Positions 23,500 through 33,214 are shown, counted from the stretch's first letter. The stretch: DNA of 64,000 bases from Saccharothrix deserti (GCF_009769385.1 NZ_VKAB01000001.1:1-64000); one strand, 5' to 3'. Numbers and translations are program-made. The notes: a model not told the origin generated them from the letters alone.

Positions 23500-25560
23500 T
23501 CAGGTCAGGGAGCGGTGGAGGAAGTCGACCTGGAGCAGGAGGAGGTTTTCGGCCACCTGCTCCTGCGGGGTCATGTGGGTCACGCCGGAGAGCGGTAGGA
23601 CGGTGTGCGGGCGGCCGGCCGCCAGGAGTGCGCTGGACAGGCGCAGGGTGTGGGCGGCCACCACGTTGTCGTCCGCCAGGCCGTGGACGATCATCAGCGG
23701 GCGCTCCAGTTTCGGGGCGTCGGCGATGAGCGAGTTCGTGTCGTAGACCTCCGGCTTGTCGGCCGGGTGGCCCAGGTAGCGCTCGGTGTAGTGGGTGTCG
23801 TAGAGCCGCCAGTCGGTGACCGGCGCGCCGGCGATGCCCGCGTGGAACACGTCCGGACGCCGCAGCACGGCCAACGCCGCCAGGTAACCGCCGTACGACC
23901 AGCCGCGGATGCCGACCCTGGTCAGGTCGAGGTCGGGCTCCCGGGCCGCGACCGCGTGCAGGGCGTCGACCTGGTCTTCGAGGGTGGCGCCGGCGAAGTC
24001 GAACGCGATCTCCCGCTCCCACGCCGGACCGCGTCCCGGCGTGCCGCGACCGTCCACCACCAGGACCGCGAAGCCCTGGTCCGCCAGCCACTGCGACGTC
24101 AGGTAGGCGTTGCGCGCCGACACCACGCGCTGCGCGTGCGGACCGCCGTACGGGTCCAGCAGCACGGGCAGCTTCACGCCCGGCACGTGGTCGCGCGGGA
24201 ACAGCAGTGCCGACCTCAGGTCCCGCTCACCGACGGTCAGCAGCCGCACTTCCGGCGTGAGCACGGGGGTTTCGGCGAACGTGCCGATCTCACCGCCGGT
24301 GGACACGGTGACCTTCGAACCGAAGTGGTCCATCGCGGAACGGGCCAGCACCAGCACGCCACCCGCCCGGGTCGCGCTGTGCACACCGTCCTCTGTGGAC
24401 AGCCGGGTGAGCCCGCTCCCGGTGACCAGGAAGACGTGCGCCTGGGTCGGGTCGTCGGTGGACGCGGTGACCAGGACGCCGTCCTCGGCCACGTCCAGCA
24501 CCGACCGCACCTGGAAGCCGTCCGGGGTCCACGCGCGGTCGCCGACGACGAGGCGGTTCGCGTCACCGATCGGCAGCACGCGCACCAGTTCGCCGTCCGG
24601 CGTCCAGCCCGGCGCCCCCGGAACGATCTCCAGCCAGTGCGGGTCGGTGTCGTCGGCCACCACGTCCGTGGCGCCGGTCTCGACGTCCACCGCGAGCACC
24701 TGCATCCGGCGCTGGTCGCGGGACTGGACCTGCAGCAGCGGCTTGCCGTGCGACGACCACGACACCGTGTTCAGGTACGGGAACGCGTCGCGGTCCCACG
24801 TCACGTCCACACGGCCGGTGTTGAAGATCGCGAGTTCGACCACGGCGTTGGCCTCGCCGGCTGCCGGGTACGCGATCTCGGCGGCGGGCGTGCCGGGGTT
24901 GGCCGGGTCGGCGATGTGCCAGCGCGGCACGGGCGCGTTGTCCACGCGGGCCGCCAGCACGTGCTCGCCGTCCGGGGAGAACCAGTAACCCCGGTAGCGG
25001 CTCATCTCCTCGGCCGCGATGAACTCCGCCAGACCCCACGTGACGTCCGGCCCGTCCGGCGAGGCGACCACGTGGTCCGTGCCGGTCTCCAGGTCGACGA
25101 CGTGCAGCGCGCCGTCGGCCACGTAGCCGACCTTGCGGCCGGTCGGGTCGAGGCGCGGGTCGATGACCGCGCCCGTGACGGGCAGCTCCCGCACCGCGCC
25201 GGTGGCGAGTTCGACCACGAACAGCCTGCCGGACAACGCGAACGCCGCCTGCCGCACGTCACCGTCCGTGGCGTAGCCGACGATGCCCGCCGCCGACTCA
25301 CGGGTGCGCTCGCGCCGTGCCTTCTCCTGCGGGGAGAGGTCCTCGGGGTCGGTCAGCAGGGTGCTCGGGTCGGCCAGCAGCGTCTCGGTCCGGGTGGCGG
25401 TGTCGAACGCCCACAGGCCGTTCGCCCGGCTCGTGGCCGTGGCGGTGCGGAGGAAGTACACCTTGGCGCCGTCCGGTGCCACGGTGAACGTCCGCGGCGC
25501 ACCGAGGGTGAACCGCTGGCTACGCGCTTGCTGGCGCGGGAAGGAGATCTCGTTGCCCAC
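23500..25560 (-). CDS. S9-family prolyl oligopeptidase (DPP-IV-like)
   Basis: The 686-residue protein starts at GTG 25560. The N-terminal ~430 residues form a beta-propeller with the DPP-IV hallmark GLAEFIAAEEMSRYRGYWFSP (in part; the EE pair binds the substrate amino terminus). The C-terminal alpha/beta-hydrolase has nucleophile Ser about 554 in GWSYGGY, an Asp in HGLADDNV and His in GVTHMTP. No signal peptide is seen, so it is likely cytoplasmic and cleaves Xaa-Pro dipeptides from peptides. It is monocistronic, converging with the polyamine operon. Confidence 0.9.
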   Translation of the reverse strand: MGNEISFPRQQARSQRFTLGAPRTFTVAPDGAKVYFLRTATATSRANGLWAFDTATRTETLLADPSTLLTDPEDLSPQEKARRERTRESAAGIVGYATDGDVRQAAFALSGRLFVVELATGAVRELPVTGAVIDPRLDPTGRKVGYVADGALHVVDLETGTDHVVASPDGPDVTWGLAEFIAAEEMSRYRGYWFSPDGEHVLAARVDNAPVPRWHIADPANPGTPAAEIAYPAAGEANAVVELAIFNTGRVDVTWDRDAFPYLNTVSWSSHGKPLLQVQSRDQRRMQVLAVDVETGATDVVADDTDPHWLEIVPGAPGWTPDGELVRVLPIGDANRLVVGDRAWTPDGFQVRSVLDVAEDGVLVTASTDDPTQAHVFLVTGSGLTRLSTEDGVHSATRAGGVLVLARSAMDHFGSKVTVSTGGEIGTFAETPVLTPEVRLLTVGERDLRSALLFPRDHVPGVKLPVLLDPYGGPHAQRVVSARNAYLTSQWLADQGFAVLVVDGRGTPGRGPAWEREIAFDFAGATLEDQVDALHAVAAREPDLDLTRVGIRGWSYGGYLAALAVLRRPDVFHAGIAGAPVTDWRLYDTHYTERYLGHPADKPEVYDTNSLIADAPKLERPLMIVHGLADDNVVAAHTLRLSSALLAAGRPHTVLPLSGVTHMTPQEQVAENLLLLQVDFLHRSLT

Positions 25561-25761
25561 CCGGACACCCTACGGGGTGGAGTCGGGCGCAAGGGGGGCG
25601 ACGGGGTGCGGAACCCGCAGGTCCGTTCCCCAGAACTCCGGGTGACCGGACGCCGGCGGCCGCCCCCTGTCTTGGCACGCGAATTTCGGCCGACCTGAAC
25701 CGCACCGCCTAGAGGGCCGTAGTCGTCGGTGGAGCGATTGACGGACCAAGGAGGAGTGAGT

Positions 25762-26430
25762 GTGATCCGACGAAACCGCATCGCCATCGCCGTCGCGGGC
25801 GGCATGGCAGCCGTGCTCGCGCTGGTCATGTGGACTTCCAACGCCACCGGCCTGCAGGGCAAGACGGTCGCGCAGACCGAGCAGGTGGGGGCCGCGGCCC
25901 AAGCCGAGGGCGACTACGGAGACGTCCAGGAGCCCTTGGCCCCTCCGACCAGCGAGGAAGCGGCAGCAGAGGCAGCACCCGTCGAGCCCGCCGCCGAAGC
26001 GCCGGAGGGCCAGGCAGCGCCCGCGCCGTCCGGTCCGCAGGTGACGCTGGTGGCCAAGAGCGTGCCCAAGATGGGTGACGTGGTCCAGGACGGTGATGGC
26101 CGGACGCTGTACCGGTTCGACAAGGACACGCCGAACCCGGCGAAGTCCAACTGCGAGGGTCAGTGCGCCGTGACGTGGCCGCCCGTGCTGTCCAACAGCG
26201 CGCCGCAGTTGCAGGGCGTCGACCCCGCGCTCGTTTCGACGGTGAAGCGGGCTGATGGCACCGAGCAGGTCACCCTCGACGGCTGGCCGCTCTACACCTA
26301 CTCGAAGGACGAGGCGCCGGGCCAGTGGAAGGGCCAGGGTGTCGGCAACACCTGGTTCGTGGTGCAGCCCAACGGCAAGCGCAACCTGGAATGCCTGCCC
26401 GCGGGGGTGACCGTACCGCCTGCTGCTTAG
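25762..26430 (+). CDS. Secreted or membrane-anchored COG4315 repeat protein
   Basis: The 222-residue protein starts at GTG 25762 with AGGAGG at 25749-25754. An N-terminal signal anchor (about 5-28, IAIAVAGGMAAVLALVMW) is followed by an acidic Ala/Pro/Glu-rich linker (about 45-95). Then come two copies of the Yx[FWY]xxD motif (LYRFDKD and LYTYSKD), the signature of COG4315. Conserved Trp and Cys residues surround them. Proteins of this group are exported; their function is not settled. A terminator follows. Confidence 0.78.
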   Translation: MIRRNRIAIAVAGGMAAVLALVMWTSNATGLQGKTVAQTEQVGAAAQAEGDYGDVQEPLAPPTSEEAAAEAAPVEPAAEAPEGQAAPAPSGPQVTLVAKSVPKMGDVVQDGDGRTLYRFDKDTPNPAKSNCEGQCAVTWPPVLSNSAPQLQGVDPALVSTVKRADGTEQVTLDGWPLYTYSKDEAPGQWKGQGVGNTWFVVQPNGKRNLECLPAGVTVPPAA

Positions 26431-26449
26431 TCCACTGTGGAATGCCCTG

Positions 26450-26478
26450 ATCCCCCGGCCTGGGGTTGGCCGGGGGAT
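26450..26478 (+). terminator. Terminator of the COG4315 gene
   Basis: Perfect arms atcccccggcc (26450-26460) and ggccgggggat (26468-26478) followed by TTT, 20 bp after the stop. Confidence 0.85.
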
Positions 26479-26489
26479 TTGGGCGTTGT

Positions 26490-26682
26490 GCAGCAGGACC
26501 GGCGAACGACCGACCGACGAACGACGAACGACGACCGCCGAACGACGAACGAACGCTTCGCAGGAGTCCCCGCCAAGGGGACCCCTGCTTTTATCCTGCC
26601 AGAGGGGTCCGACAATTTCGGGCCCTGCCAACGGGTTCCGACGTCAACCGGTTCCGACGTCAACGGGTTCCGACGAACTCGA
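26490..26682. repeat. Non-coding stretch of short tandem repeats
   Basis: About 26495-26560 is a degenerate run built on CGAACGAC/CGACCGAC units. At 26635-26682 a 16-bp unit, GTTCCGACGTCAACSG, occurs twice exactly apart from one base (26635-26650, 26651-26666) and then in part (26667-26682). No gene fits this 245-bp space between the terminator and the nitroreductase stop. Confidence 0.6.
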
Positions 26683-26721
26683 ACGCCGCGCGAGTGGTCC
26701 GACCGGCCGAGCCCGAGCGGC

Positions 26722-27327
26722 TCAGATGATGCGGGCGGCCTTGGCGAAGTCCAGGCGCGGGTTGCGCGGGCGGGTGCCGGAGTGGTCCGGGTGGCCGATG
26801 TTGACGACCACCAGGGGCAGTTGGTTGGTGCCGACGAAGAACTCCCGGCGGACGCCCTCGGCGTCGAAGCCGCTCATCGGGCCCGCGGCGAGACCGGCCG
26901 CGCGAACGCCGACGATGAAGTAACCGGCCTGCAGCAGAGCACTCCTCTTGGCCGCCTCGGCGCGCCGGGCGTCGTCGACGAACGCGCCCTTGGCGCCCGG
27001 GAAGTGCGGGAACGTCGTGCTCAAGTGCTCGTGGAAATCGGTGTCGGCGGCCAGGATCGCGGTCACCGGGGCGGACAGCGTCTTGGCGCGGTTACCCTCC
27101 GACATGTGCGGCACCAGGCGGGCCTTGGCCTCCTCGCCGCGCACGAACAGCACCCGCAGCGGCTGGCTGTTCATCTCGGTCGGGCCCCACTTGACGAGTT
27201 CGTAGACCTCGTGCAACTGCTCGTCGGTCACCGGCTCGTCGGTGAACGCGTTCGCCGTGCGCGCCTCGCGGAAGAGCAGGTCCTGCGCGTCACGCGGCAG
27301 CGCGAGCGTGTCGAGTGTCGTCGTCAT
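26722..27327 (-). CDS. RutE/HadB-type nitroreductase (malonic semialdehyde reductase-like)
   Basis: The 201-residue protein starts at ATG 27327 with AAAGAGG upstream; an ORF extension further upstream lacks homology. It shows the RutE-like nitroreductase features: FREARTANAFTDEPVTDEQL, YELVKWGPTEMNSQPLR (both in parts), MSEGNRAK, LLQAGYFIVGVRAAGLAAGPMSGFD (in part) and PLVVVNIGHP. FMN and NAD(P)H use is expected. In E. coli RutE reduces malonic semialdehyde in pyrimidine breakdown; no other rut genes are seen here, so the substrate is uncertain. Confidence 0.82.
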   Translation of the reverse strand: MTTTLDTLALPRDAQDLLFREARTANAFTDEPVTDEQLHEVYELVKWGPTEMNSQPLRVLFVRGEEAKARLVPHMSEGNRAKTLSAPVTAILAADTDFHEHLSTTFPHFPGAKGAFVDDARRAEAAKRSALLQAGYFIVGVRAAGLAAGPMSGFDAEGVRREFFVGTNQLPLVVVNIGHPDHSGTRPRNPRLDFAKAARII

Positions 27328-27339
27328 GTTGCCTCTTTC

Positions 27340-27376
27340 GGTTGTCCCGTACGCTCCCCTCTCGCACGGGACAACC
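27340..27376. promoter_or_regulatory. 11-bp-arm inverted repeat in front of the nitroreductase gene
   Basis: ggttgtcccgt (27340-27350) and acgggacaacc (27366-27376) are perfect inverted arms just upstream of ATG 27327. It could be an operator, since redox regulators often sit before nitroreductases, or a leader hairpin. Confidence 0.45.
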
Positions 27377-27395
27377 TCCAGCAACCACCAGCTAT

Positions 27396-27457
27396 TTCGT
27401 GGCGTCCTTCACTTCGTGGCGTCCTTCACAGGGTGTCCGTCACAGGGTGTCCGTCAC
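27396..27457. repeat. Two different perfect tandem duplications, back to back
   Basis: TTCGTGGCGTCCTTCAC is repeated exactly (27396-27412, 27413-27429), then AGGGTGTCCGTCAC is repeated exactly (27430-27443, 27444-27457). The last copy overlaps the glyA stop codon. Confidence 0.8.
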
Positions 27458-28719
27458 AGGCCGGGGTACAGCGGGTGCTTGGCGGCCAGCACCTCGACCC
27501 GCGACCGCAGCTCCGCCAGGTCCGGCGACGCCTGCAACGCCGCCGCGATCACGTCCGCGACCTCGGTGAAGTCCGCCGTGCCGAACCCGCGCGTGGCCAG
27601 CGCCGGCGTGCCGATGCGCAGGCCGGAGGTCACCATCGGCGGACGCGGGTCGTTCGGCACCGCGTTCCGGTTGACCGTGATCCCCACCTCGTGCAGCCGG
27701 TCCTCGGCCTGCTTGCCGTCCAATTCGGACGCCACCAGGTCCACCAGCACGAGGTGCACGTCCGTGCCACCCGTGAGCACCTTCACACCCGCCGCCGCGG
27801 CGTCCGGCTGCGACAGCCGGTCGGCGAGGATCTTCGCGCCCTCGACCGTGCGCCGCTGCCGGTCGGCGAACTCGGGCGACGCGGCGTGCTTGAACGCCAC
27901 CGCCTTGCCCGCGATCACGTGCTCCAGCGGACCACCCTGCTGACCGGGGAACACCGCCGAGTTGATCTTCTTCGCCAGGTCGGCCTCGTTGGTCAGGATC
28001 ACACCGCCGCGCGGACCGCCGAGGGTCTTGTGCGTGGTCGTGGTCACGACGTGCGCGTGCGGCACCGGGCTCGGGTGCAGGCCGGTCGCGACCAGACCGG
28101 CGAAGTGCGCCATGTCGACCATCAGGTACGCGCCGACCGAGTCGGCGATCCGGCGGAACTCGGCGAAGTCGAGCTGACGCGGGTAGGCCGACCAGCCCGC
28201 CACGATCAGCTTCGGCTTGAACTCGGTGGCCAGCCGCTCGACCTCGGCCATGTCGACCCGGCCGTCGTCCTCCGACACGTGGTAGGGCACCACGTTGTAG
28301 AGCTTGCCGGAGAAGTTGATCCGCATGCCGTGGGTGAGGTGCCCGCCGTGCGCCAGGTCGAGGCCCAGGATCGTGTCGCCCGGCTGGAGCAGGGCGAACA
28401 TCGCGCACGCGTTGGCCTGCGCGCCCGAGTGCGGCTGCACGTTCGCGAAACCCGCGCCGAACAGGTCCTTGACCCGTTGGATCGCCAGCCGCTCGATGAC
28501 GTCGACGTTCTCGCAGCCGCCGTAGTAGCGGCGGCCGGGGTAGCCCTCGGCGTACTTGTTCGTCAGCACCGACCCCTGCGCCTGGAGCACCGACACCGGC
28601 GTGAAGTTCTCCGAGGCGATCATCTCCAGCGTGCTCTGCTGCCGGTGCAGCTCGGCGGCGACGGCGTCCGCGACCTCGGGGTCGAACTCCGCGAGGGAGG
28701 TGTTGAAGTGCTCGGACAT
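27454..28719 (-). CDS. glyA: Serine hydroxymethyltransferase
   Basis: The 421-residue protein starts at ATG 28719 (MSEHFNTSL) behind GGGAG. The PLP-lysine motif [14 protein letters not shown], the N-terminal [33 protein letters not shown] (in parts) and [12 protein letters not shown] are all typical. It interconverts serine and glycine with tetrahydrofolate. It lies 13 bp downstream of gcvT, so the two form an operon for glycine and one-carbon supply. Confidence 0.95.
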   Translation of the reverse strand: MSEHFNTSLAEFDPEVADAVAAELHRQQSTLEMIASENFTPVSVLQAQGSVLTNKYAEGYPGRRYYGGCENVDVIERLAIQRVKDLFGAGFANVQPHSGAQANACAMFALLQPGDTILGLDLAHGGHLTHGMRINFSGKLYNVVPYHVSEDDGRVDMAEVERLATEFKPKLIVAGWSAYPRQLDFAEFRRIADSVGAYLMVDMAHFAGLVATGLHPSPVPHAHVVTTTTHKTLGGPRGGVILTNEADLAKKINSAVFPGQQGGPLEHVIAGKAVAFKHAASPEFADRQRRTVEGAKILADRLSQPDAAAAGVKVLTGGTDVHLVLVDLVASELDGKQAEDRLHEVGITVNRNAVPNDPRPPMVTSGLRIGTPALATRGFGTADFTEVADVIAAALQASPDLAELRSRVEVLAAKHPLYPGL

Positions 28720-28732
28720 GTGTGGGTCTCCC

Positions 28733-29833
28733 TTACGAGGTGCGCTTGTAGAAGGGCAGTGCGACGACTTCGACCGGCTCGCGCTTGCCGCGGACGTCCA
28801 CCGACAGCTCGGTGCCGGGCTCGGCGTTGCCGACGGCGACGTAGGCCATGGCCACCGAGTACCCCAGGGTCGGCGACAGCGCACCGCTGGTGATCTCGCC
28901 GATCGGGTTGCCCGCCGCGTCCAGCACCGGGTACCCGTGCCGGGGCGCGCGGCGGGAAGCGGTCTTCAGGCCGACCAGCTTGCGGTCCACGCCCTGTTCG
29001 GCGACGGCGGCCAGGGCGTCGCGGCCGACGAAGTCGCCCGGCTTGTCGAGCTTCACCACCCGGCCGAGGTTCGCGTGGAACGGCGTGCGGTCGCGGCCCA
29101 GCTCGTTGCCGTACAGCGGCATGCCCGCCTCCAGCCGCAACGTGTCGCGGCAGCCGAGGCCGGCGGGCTTGAGGTCGTGCGGCTCGCCGGCTGCCAGCAG
29201 GGCCTGCCAGACGTGCGCGGCGTCGTCCGGCGCGACGAACAGCTCGAAGCCGTCCTCGCCGGTGTAGCCGGTGCGGGCGAGCAGCACCGGCTTGCCCGCC
29301 ACCTCCGTCGGGTACGACGCGTAGTACTTCACCGCGGCCAGGTCGGTGGGCGTGAGGCCTTCGAGGATCGCGGTGGCCTTCGGGCCCTGCACGGCGAGCA
29401 GCGCGTAGTCGGTCGACTTGTCCTCGACGGTGGTGTCGAAGCCCTTCGCCCGCGCCACCAGCGCATCGTGCACCACGGCGGCGTTCGAGGCGTTGGCGAC
29501 GACCAGGTACTCCTGGTCGCCGGTGCGGTAGACGATCAGGTCGTCGATCACGCCGCCGTCGGCCTCGCAGATCATCGTGTAGCGGGCGCGGCCGACGCCG
29601 ATCGCGGACGCGTGGCCGACCAGGGCGTGGTCGAGCGCGGCGCCCGCCTCGGGACCGGTCAGCACGATCTCACCCATGTGGGTCAGGTCGAACAGGCCCG
29701 CCGAGGTGCGCACCGCGTGGTGCTCGGCCAGCTCGCTGTCGTAGCGCAGCGGCATCCGCCAGCCCGCGAAGTCGGTGAACATGGCGCCCAACGCCTCGTG
29801 CTCGGCGTGCAGGGGCGTGCGGCGGCTTTCCAT
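28733..29833 (-). CDS. gcvT: Aminomethyltransferase, glycine cleavage T protein
   Basis: The 366-residue protein starts at ATG 29833 ([31 protein letters not shown] in part) with GGAGG upstream. Folate-binding T-protein motifs are seen: [32 protein letters not shown] and the catalytic Asp region near residue 95. The other glycine cleavage genes (gcvH, gcvP) are not in the window. I looked for a glycine riboswitch in the 160-bp leader and did not recognise one. Confidence 0.93.
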   Translation of the reverse strand: MESRRTPLHAEHEALGAMFTDFAGWRMPLRYDSELAEHHAVRTSAGLFDLTHMGEIVLTGPEAGAALDHALVGHASAIGVGRARYTMICEADGGVIDDLIVYRTGDQEYLVVANASNAAVVHDALVARAKGFDTTVEDKSTDYALLAVQGPKATAILEGLTPTDLAAVKYYASYPTEVAGKPVLLARTGYTGEDGFELFVAPDDAAHVWQALLAAGEPHDLKPAGLGCRDTLRLEAGMPLYGNELGRDRTPFHANLGRVVKLDKPGDFVGRDALAAVAEQGVDRKLVGLKTASRRAPRHGYPVLDAAGNPIGEITSGALSPTLGYSVAMAYVAVGNAEPGTELSVDVRGKREPVEVVALPFYKRTS

Positions 29834-29993
29834 CAGGCGGGTCCTCCCTGGGTGCAGGCGTGCCGGCACGGCCGACCGGTCGGGTCGGCGTGCCGTAGGA
29901 AGCATTACACGGCCGGTCGCGCCCGGCGGACAAGGTCAACCCTGGTCACGCGCGCCCCTGCCCGCAGGCGGGTTCGGTCACGCGCAACCGCGG

Positions 29994-30296
29994 TCACAGG
30001 CTCTTCTCGGCCCGGATGCTCTCGACGACCTTGCGCTCGGCGTAGAACGACACGAACGGGATCGTGCCGGCCAGCAGGACCAGGGCCGTGCCCTTGATCG
30101 ACCAACGGGCCTTGAGCGCCAGGTCGACGGTCAGCACGAGGTACACCGCGTACAGGAAACCGTGGATGGGGCCGACGACCTGCATCATGCCCTCGTTGCC
30201 GCCCGCGTACTTGGCGATCATCGCGACCACGAGCAGCAGCAGGCCGACACCGACCGCGTAAGCCATGAACCGGAACCTGGTCAACGCGCCGCTCAT
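29994..30296 (-). CDS. DUF3817 integral membrane protein
   Basis: The 100-residue protein has three predicted helices (about 8-28, 40-62 and 68-88) with the DUF3817 pattern: LTRFRFMAYAVGVGLLLLV, GPIHGFLYAVYLVLTVDLAL and the final AGTIPFVSFYAERKV. The family is common in actinobacteria, often beside lipid or cell-envelope genes, and has no assigned function. It follows the next membrane gene by 15 bp in one operon. Confidence 0.8.
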   Translation of the reverse strand: MSGALTRFRFMAYAVGVGLLLLVVAMIAKYAGGNEGMMQVVGPIHGFLYAVYLVLTVDLALKARWSIKGTALVLLAGTIPFVSFYAERKVVESIRAEKSL

Positions 30297-30311
30297 CGCC
30301 CTACCTTCGCT

Positions 30312-30713
30312 TCACCGCTGGTCCCGCGCGTTGAGTTCGGCGAGCATGCGGTTGTAGGCCGCGAGCTCTTCGTCCTCGTCGTCGTGCACGGGTGCTCTGA
30401 CGGGCTCAACGGTAACGACCGGCTTCGACGGCGCGGCCACCGGCTCCGGGGCGGCCTCGTGCCCACCGCCGTCGGCGGCCTCGGCGGCCTCCTCGGCTTT
30501 GCGGCGGGCGTCCAGCTTGCGGATGCGCCACACCATGAACGCCGGGAAGAGGCCGAACAGCGGCCACTGGAAGACGTAGCCGAGGTTCTGGAACGTGCCA
30601 CCGACCGCGGAGAACCGCTCCCACTGCCAGTAGGCCAGGCCACAGCACACGACGAGCGCCGCCAGGCACACGGCTCCGATGGCCAGACGCTGAGGTGTGA
30701 AGAGGCCCCGCAC
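30312..30713 (-). CDS. Actinobacterial membrane protein with acidic cytoplasmic tail
   Basis: The 133-residue protein from GTG 30713 has two transmembrane helices (about 10-30, IGAVCLAALVVCCGLAYWQW, and 45-62, FQWPLFGLFPAFMVWRI). A long Ala/Glu-rich tail ends in DEDEELAAYNRMLAELNARD, a conserved ending in this actinobacterial group. Function is unknown. It is the first gene of the pair with the DUF3817 gene. Confidence 0.7.
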   Translation of the reverse strand: MRGLFTPQRLAIGAVCLAALVVCCGLAYWQWERFSAVGGTFQNLGYVFQWPLFGLFPAFMVWRIRKLDARRKAEEAAEAADGGGHEAAPEPVAAPSKPVVTVEPVRAPVHDDEDEELAAYNRMLAELNARDQR

Positions 30714-30817
30714 GCCTCAAGAGTACTGCGCACGGGCTTGGGCTCCCCGCACAGGAGCCCGTCCCTCGAAGGTGAGGGCTCCTTCGACCACAGGAGCCCG
30801 CCCCGACTCGTCCCGAC

Positions 30818-31306
30818 TCAGGCGACGCCGTCCCGGCGTTGCCTCTGCAGCCTGGCAACGCACCAGGCCGCCGCACTACCCCGACGCAGGTGCTGGAGCA
30901 CCGTCATCGGGCCGAGGCGACGACCGAGGTCGGCGGGCGTGAGCCCGGCCGCCCGGTAGTCCAGAGCACGCTGGTCCAACGGGCTGATGCCCGCGTCCCA
31001 CCACTGCTCCGCCTCGGACAGGTCGCCGACCAGCTGCCAGTAGCTGGCGGCGGCGGCGAGCAGAGCCTCGGGCACCTCGGGCGCCCGCTTCCGCATCGCC
31101 GTCACGTACGCCGGATCCGCCGACTCGACCTTCATCAGGCCACGGGGTCCGCCATTCGCCCGCTGCACCGGGATCCCCGGCGCGGACGGCGGTGCTTCCG
31201 CGAGCCACGCGTCCTTGATCCGGTTCACCTCCTGCAGCTCGGCGTCGTCCGAGCGCTCAGCCGCCCACTGCCGCAACAGCTCGTCGACTCCGGAGTCCTC
31301 GACCAT
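30818..31306 (-). CDS. Uncharacterised 162-residue protein
   Basis: ATG 31306 follows GAGGAGG closely, giving a convincing start. The protein is mostly helical and soluble. The segment ALDYRAAGLTPADLGRRLGPMTVLQHLRRG (in part) resembles short helical motifs seen in actinomycete proteins of unknown role. There is no membrane segment or catalytic signature. Confidence 0.6.
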   Translation of the reverse strand: MVEDSGVDELLRQWAAERSDDAELQEVNRIKDAWLAEAPPSAPGIPVQRANGGPRGLMKVESADPAYVTAMRKRAPEVPEALLAAAASYWQLVGDLSEAEQWWDAGISPLDQRALDYRAAGLTPADLGRRLGPMTVLQHLRRGSAAAWCVARLQRQRRDGVA

Positions 31307-31497
31307 TCTGCCTCCTCGTCGGTCGAAGATCAGCCAATGCGACGCACCGTATTAGCGGGTACCGACAACCGCTAGACCCTGGTTTGTCAAAAACCCTGTT
31401 ACCAGGGCGTTATAGCCCTCATTCCACCCGTACGGTGCAACGTCCCCGCCTTGCGATCACTGACCGTGACCGCATCCAGCGGACTTCGTCGGGCCCG

Positions 31498-31659
31498 CTA
31501 GCCGAAGAGGCTGCGGACGAAGGTGATGATCGACTCCGCGCCGGACTGGAGCCACCCGAGCGCGGTCCTCACCGCCTCGGCGGACTCGTTGGGCTGGGTG
31601 ATCAGGAGGAACAGCACCAGCGCGACCGCCGCCAGCGTCACCACCTTCTTGACGTTCAC
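31498..31659 (-). CDS. Small conserved membrane protein, 53 residues
   Basis: GTG 31659 with GGAG upstream begins a peptide with one transmembrane helix (VVTLAAVALVLFLLITQP) and an amphipathic tail (ALGWLQSGAESIITFVRSLF). Short proteins of this build are widespread in actinobacteria. The longer frame starting at 31818 lacks support. Function unknown. Confidence 0.65.
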   Translation of the reverse strand: MNVKKVVTLAAVALVLFLLITQPNESAEAVRTALGWLQSGAESIITFVRSLFG

Positions 31660-32074
31660 TGATCGGTCTCCGTCCGTATCACAGGGCAGGGCGGCCGAGC
31701 GCCGCTCCGGTCGTGTCACCCGCCATGGTCCCTCATTCACCCGGATGATGACGATGGAACCCACGTTCATCGCCCGACCAGCCGTAGGAACGACCACGCA
31801 GCCGTGCTTGAACTGCATCGACTGTCACCCGATCGGACGATCAAGGGGACCCGCGGTCCCGCCGATCACCAAGGTACGGGCCACTCGCCCATCCCCCAGC
31901 ACGGACACCGAGGTCTTCAGACACCCTCAGCTCTCCGCAGCCCATCACCTGATTGCGCCGACGCACGCACCGAGCGTGACAAAGGCCGATGTCGGCCGCC
32001 ACTCATTTCCTGTACCCCTTCAGGTGAATTTTCTGTGTCCTTTTCCGATCACCTGTCGGCACCGCGGACACGGG
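31660..32074. other. Intergenic stretch, no gene seen
   Basis: The 415 bp between the small membrane protein and the racemase stop hold no frame with a ribosome site or family feature. GC content is lower towards 31900-32060. No strong terminator or repeat was recognised. Confidence 0.5.
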
Positions 32075-33214
32075 TCATCCGATCACGCCCCACCGCCGCA
32101 GGTCGGCTATCTCGTCCTCACCCAGCCCGAGCTCGCCCAGCACCTCGACGGTGTGCTCACCGACCACGGGCGGCGGGCCCGGCACGGACGCGGGCGTCCG
32201 CTCGAACCGGGGCGCGGGCGCCGGCTGCGCCACCCCGTCGACCTCGACGAACGTCCCCCGCTCCACGTTGTGCGCGTGCTTGGGCGCCTCACCGGGGGCG
32301 AGCACGGGCGCGAGGCACGCGTCCGTCCCCTCGGCCAGCGCCGCCCACTCGTCCCTCGTACGGGTGGCCACCGCCGCGCCGATCCGCGCCCGCAGCTCCG
32401 GCCAGTTCGCCGGGTCGTGCCGCTCCGGCAGCCCGGCGTCGGCCAGCCCCAGCACCTCCAGCAGCTCGGCGTAGAACTTCTCCTCCAACGCCCCGACGCT
32501 GACGAACCGGCCGTCCGCGGCCTCGTACACGTCGTAGAACGGCGCTCCGCCGTCCAGCAGGTTCGTGCCGCGCCCACCCGACCAGGCTCCCGCCGACGAC
32601 ATCCCGTGCAGGAACGTCGTCAGCAACGCGGCCCCGTCGACCATCGCCGCGTCCACCACCTGCCCGCGCCCGGACCGCTCCCGCTCGTACAGCGCCGCCA
32701 GCACACCCATCGCCAGCAGCAGCCCGCCGCCGCCGAAGTCGCCGATGATGTTCAGCGGCACGGTCGGCGGCGCGCCGGCCCGCCCGATCGGCTCCAGCGC
32801 GCCCGCCACCGCGATGTAGTTGATGTCGTGCCCGGCGCGGTCCGCCAACGGCCCGTCCTGGCCCCACCCGGTCATCCGCCCGTAGACCAGCCTCGGGTTG
32901 CGGGCCAGGCACTGCGCCGGACCGATGCCCAGCCGTTCCGTGACGCCCGGCCGGAAGCCCTCGATCAGCACGTCCGACTCCGCGACCAGCCGGAGCACCA
33001 GCTCGGCGCCCTCGGGCCGGCGGATGTCCACGCCGATCGAACGCCGCCCGCGTCCCAGCAGGGGCACGCCCGTGTTGGCCGATCCGGGCGCGCCGCCGAT
33101 CCGGTCCACCCGGACCACCGACGCGCCGAGGTCGGCCAGCACCATGCAGCCGAACGGCGCGGGCGCGAGCCCCGCCAGCTCGACGACCTTCAACCCCTCC
33201 AGCGGCCCCGGCAC
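32075..33214 (-). CDS. Alpha-methylacyl-CoA racemase (CaiB/BaiF family III CoA-transferase fold)
   Basis: The 379-residue protein starts at GTG 33214, overlapping the acyl-CoA dehydrogenase stop (TAGTG). It has GLKVVELAGLAPAPFGCMVLADLGA (in part), the MTGWGQDGP loop, and the racemase residues H and D in AGHDINY and GDFGGGG, plus the E in ALEEKFY. These match bacterial MCR/AMACR rather than true CoA-transferases. It interconverts (R)- and (S)-2-methylacyl-CoA for beta-oxidation of branched fatty acids or sterol side chains, which fits the coupled dehydrogenase. Confidence 0.85.
   Translation of the reverse strand: MPGPLEGLKVVELAGLAPAPFGCMVLADLGASVVRVDRIGGAPGSANTGVPLLGRGRRSIGVDIRRPEGAELVLRLVAESDVLIEGFRPGVTERLGIGPAQCLARNPRLVYGRMTGWGQDGPLADRAGHDINYIAVAGALEPIGRAGAPPTVPLNIIGDFGGGGLLLAMGVLAALYERERSGRGQVVDAAMVDGAALLTTFLHGMSSAGAWSGGRGTNLLDGGAPFYDVYEAADGRFVSVGALEEKFYAELLEVLGLADAGLPERHDPANWPELRARIGAAVATRTRDEWAALAEGTDACLAPVLAPGEAPKHAHNVERGTFVEVDGVAQPAPAPRFERTPASVPGPPPVVGEHTVEVLGELGLGEDEIADLRRWGVIG

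Noticed and set aside
26490..26682. CRISPR-like repeats
   Set aside because: Units are directly adjacent and degenerate, without spacers, and there are no cas genes.
29834..29993. Possible glycine riboswitch in front of gcvT
   Set aside because: I looked for the paired glycine aptamer cores and saw none. The leader is short and mostly GC-rich palindromes.
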